Part shown: in pieces, positions 20,626 through 22,170 of the stretch | Layout of the letters: each line of letters begins with the position of its first letter | Numbering within the stretch: position 1 is the stretch's first letter | Source: Candidatus Faecousia faecipullorum | Lineage (GTDB): Bacteria > Bacillota > Clostridia > Oscillospirales > Oscillospiraceae | DNA length: 22,170 nucleotides | Assembly (NCBI GenBank): GCA_018710805.1 | Contig: DVJG01000044.1 | Coordinates: forward strand, 1 to 22,170 | Direction: 5' to 3' | The notes under the pieces: model-generated | Told to the model about the DNA's origin: nothing | Databases searched by the model: none | What the model saw: only the letters and a program-made list of their open reading frames with translations | Translations under genes and position numbers: made by a program

Positions 20626-21786
20626 CTACCCTCGGAAGGGCTGTACATATCGTTCGTGACTCAAGCTCTGCGGTCGCGCGTGGGCGCCCGACACAAGCCC
20701 CAGCATGGCGAAGATGGTAACCACGGAGGAACCGCCGTAGCTGATCAGAGGCAGGGTCAGACCGATAACCGGCATGGCGCCGATGCACATACCGATGTTG
20801 ACCATGTTCTGGAACATCAGGGCGGAAGCCGCACCGAAACACACCAGCCGCCGCATATAGTCCGGGGTCTTGACGCCCACGTAAATGCACCGGGCAATGA
20901 TGGCAAGCTCCAGCAGCATCACAACCACACAGCCCAGGAACCCCAATTCCTCGCCGATGGAGGAGAAAATATAGTCCGTGTGCTGAGCGAAGAGGTTGCC
21001 GCCCTGGGTACGGTTGCCGTTGAACAGGCCCTGGCCCGTCAGGCCGCCGCCGGTCAGAGACTGGAGGTTGATTTTGTAGTGGTAGCGTTCGTTGATACCC
21101 TGGGGATCAATGGTGTCGTCAAAGAGGATCAGAATTCGGTTTTGCTGGTATTTACCAAGGAATGGCCAAAGTACCGGAAAGGCAACGCCGATGCCCGCAA
21201 TGGCCAGCGCAAACCACCACAGGCTCACGCCGCCGGCAAAGGCCATACCGATGAAAATGAACACGAAAATCAGAGACACGCCTGCGTCCCGGGACATGGC
21301 CATGTTGAGGCCAACCAGAAGTCCCAGGTGGAGCACCATGTGCATGACCGAGGGAATGGACGAGATGTTATTCTGGTGGGAGGCCATAACCGAGGCCATG
21401 ATGATGATATAGGTAAGCTTACAAATCTCAGCGGGCTGAATGTTGATGAGCGGGAATTTCAGCCAGCTTCGGTTGCCGGTGTTGTTGTCGGTGCCAAGAG
21501 GGGTGATGAGCAGAAGCAGCAGCAGGGTGTTGAAAATCACCATGGCGTTTCGGTGCTCGGACATGATATCCAGGTCCAGTGAGGATACCATGGCATACAT
21601 TAAGACCCCCAGACCAATGGAAACGGTCTGAACAGCCAGGTAACGGAAGTTTCCTTCAAATTTATCGGCGGAGGTTGCGCTGGCGATGATGATCAGGCCA
21701 AAGCCCGATACAATGAGCAGAAGCACCAGAAGCACCATGTCTCCTTTTTTGGTGAAATCACGTAATTCGTTGAGATAGCGGCGCAA
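20626..21786 (-). CDS. FtsW/RodA/SpoVE (SEDS) family peptidoglycan polymerase
   Basis: A 386-residue polytopic membrane protein with about ten hydrophobic segments. SEDS landmarks are NRSWLKFPLINIQPAEICKL (QPAE at 117-120), SRDAGVSLIFVF with the conserved Asp167 expected to be catalytic, QQNRILILFDDTIDPQG at 214-230, QHTDYIFSSIGEELGFLG at 268-285 and a late PLISYGGSS. SEDS proteins polymerise lipid II into glycan strands with a class B PBP partner. The mid-region resembles RodA somewhat more than FtsW, but I cannot decide between elongation, division and spore-cortex roles. The start is a TTG at 21786 with GGAGG 7 bases upstream. No PBP gene is adjacent in the window. Confidence 0.88.
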   Translation of the reverse strand: MRRYLNELRDFTKKGDMVLLVLLLIVSGFGLIIIASATSADKFEGNFRYLAVQTVSIGLGVLMYAMVSSLDLDIMSEHRNAMVIFNTLLLLLLITPLGTDNNTGNRSWLKFPLINIQPAEICKLTYIIIMASVMASHQNNISSIPSVMHMVLHLGLLVGLNMAMSRDAGVSLIFVFIFIGMAFAGGVSLWWFALAIAGIGVAFPVLWPFLGKYQQNRILILFDDTIDPQGINERYHYKINLQSLTGGGLTGQGLFNGNRTQGGNLFAQHTDYIFSSIGEELGFLGCVVVMLLELAIIARCIYVGVKTPDYMRRLVCFGAASALMFQNMVNIGMCIGAMPVIGLTLPLISYGGSSVVTIFAMLGLVSGAHARPQSLSHERYVQPFRG

Positions 21787-21815
21787 AAACTCGCCTCCTT
21801 TCCATAGATAAGGAG

Positions 21816-21844
21816 ATTATACCAGCTTTCCCGTGAAAAGTAAA
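21816..21844 (-). promoter_or_regulatory. Sigma-A promoter for the SEDS gene
   Basis: On the minus strand TTTACT (21844-21839), a 17-base spacer and a perfect TATAAT (21821-21816), 29 bases before the TTG start. Confidence 0.8.
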
Positions 21845-21876
21845 GTGCGCAGTTGTGAACATTTGTACTTTCCCCA

Positions 21877-21905
21877 TTGACATTCTCAGTGATATCCTCT
21901 ATAAT
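21877..21905 (+). promoter_or_regulatory. Sigma-A promoter for the symporter gene
   Basis: A perfect TTGACA (21877-21882), a 17-base spacer and a perfect TATAAT (21900-21905). It diverges from the SEDS promoter, with 32 bases between the two -35 boxes. Confidence 0.9.
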
Positions 21906-21958
21906 AACCTAGATTTTGTTAAGAAATCGTGAATAAAGGAAAGACGGAGGAACTCTTT

Positions 21959-22170
21959 ATGCAGCGTGAACATCTGGGAAGCCGATTGGGCTTCCTGCTA
22001 CTGAGCGCCGGATGCGCCATCGGCGTCGGCAATGTCTGGAAATTCCCATGGATGGCGGGCCAGTACGGCGGCGGCGCTTTTGTTGTGATTTACTTGCTGT
22101 TCCTGGTGGCCTTGGGCGTGCCGGTGCTGACCATGGAACTGGCCATGGGCCGGGCGGCCCAGAAGAGCCC
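21959..22170 (+). CDS. Sodium:neurotransmitter symporter (NSS) family transporter, N-terminal part
   Basis: The frame is open from the ATG at 21959 to the window edge, giving the first 70 residues; the rest is outside. GGAGG lies 8 bases upstream. The sequence HLGSRLGFLLLSAGCAIGVG, NVWKFPWMAGQYGGGAF and a second helix VVIYLLFLVALGVPVLTMEL match transmembrane segments 1 and 2 of the NSS/LeuT family. The unwound part of segment 1 (AIGVGNVWKFP) supplies sodium and substrate contacts in LeuT. These transporters import amino acids or related compounds with sodium; the substrate cannot be told from this fragment. Confidence 0.92.
   Translation, partial: MQREHLGSRLGFLLLSAGCAIGVGNVWKFPWMAGQYGGGAFVVIYLLFLVALGVPVLTMELAMGRAAQKS

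Overview
The window suggests a GC-rich, spore-forming member of the Clostridia, most likely an Oscillospiraceae-type gut anaerobe. The evidence is sigG next to a YmxH-type sporulation gene, transketolase split into two subunits, a DUF362/ferredoxin protein, the Asp23-FakA (yloU-yloV) pair, and DUF5655 and DUF5685 proteins, with sigma-A promoters and strong AGGAGG ribosome binding sites. The species cannot be named from sequence alone. There are no tRNA or rRNA genes, CRISPR arrays, transposase genes or prophage genes.

Layout. 1-1973 (+): the end of rplT with its terminator, then a translationally coupled set of an unknown two-helix membrane protein, an RluA-type pseudouridine synthase and a DUF5655 protein. 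A bidirectional terminator separates these from a long leftward block, 2031-13127 (-): J-domain protein and DUF5685 (coupled), YihY/BrkB, FakA and Asp23, gpmI, then an operon of glycosyltransferase, recG and a membrane-anchored leucine-rich-repeat surface protein, and finally rpsT. From 13782 rightward (+): sigG, ymxH, rpsB-tsf, a DUF362 ferredoxin and the split transketolase. At the right edge a SEDS-family wall polymerase (-) diverges from a truncated sodium:neurotransmitter-type symporter (+).

Most genes are ordinary housekeeping functions: translation (rplT, rpsT, rpsB, tsf, pseudouridine synthase), glycolysis and pentose phosphate metabolism (gpmI, transketolase), lipid kinase (FakA), repair (recG), envelope (SEDS protein, glycosyltransferase, surface protein) and sporulation.

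The unusual content lies in three intergenic gaps. (1) Two copies of an unrecognised structured element of about 190 nt, at 16897-17086 (after tsf) and 20388-20580 (after transketolase). Each is a string of hairpins whose stems differ between copies by paired compensatory changes while loops and linkers are conserved. Each copy is bracketed by a pair of matching terminator-like hairpins whose sequence is specific to that locus. A solitary hairpin of the same type sits between gpmI and the Asp23 gene. (2) The 654-nt gap between the divergent rpsT and sigG genes holds a cluster of DnaA-box-like sequences inside an inverted repeat, plus an orphan leftward terminator. (3) The rpsB leader is long and foldable. 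The repeated element is the best candidate here for an undescribed system.
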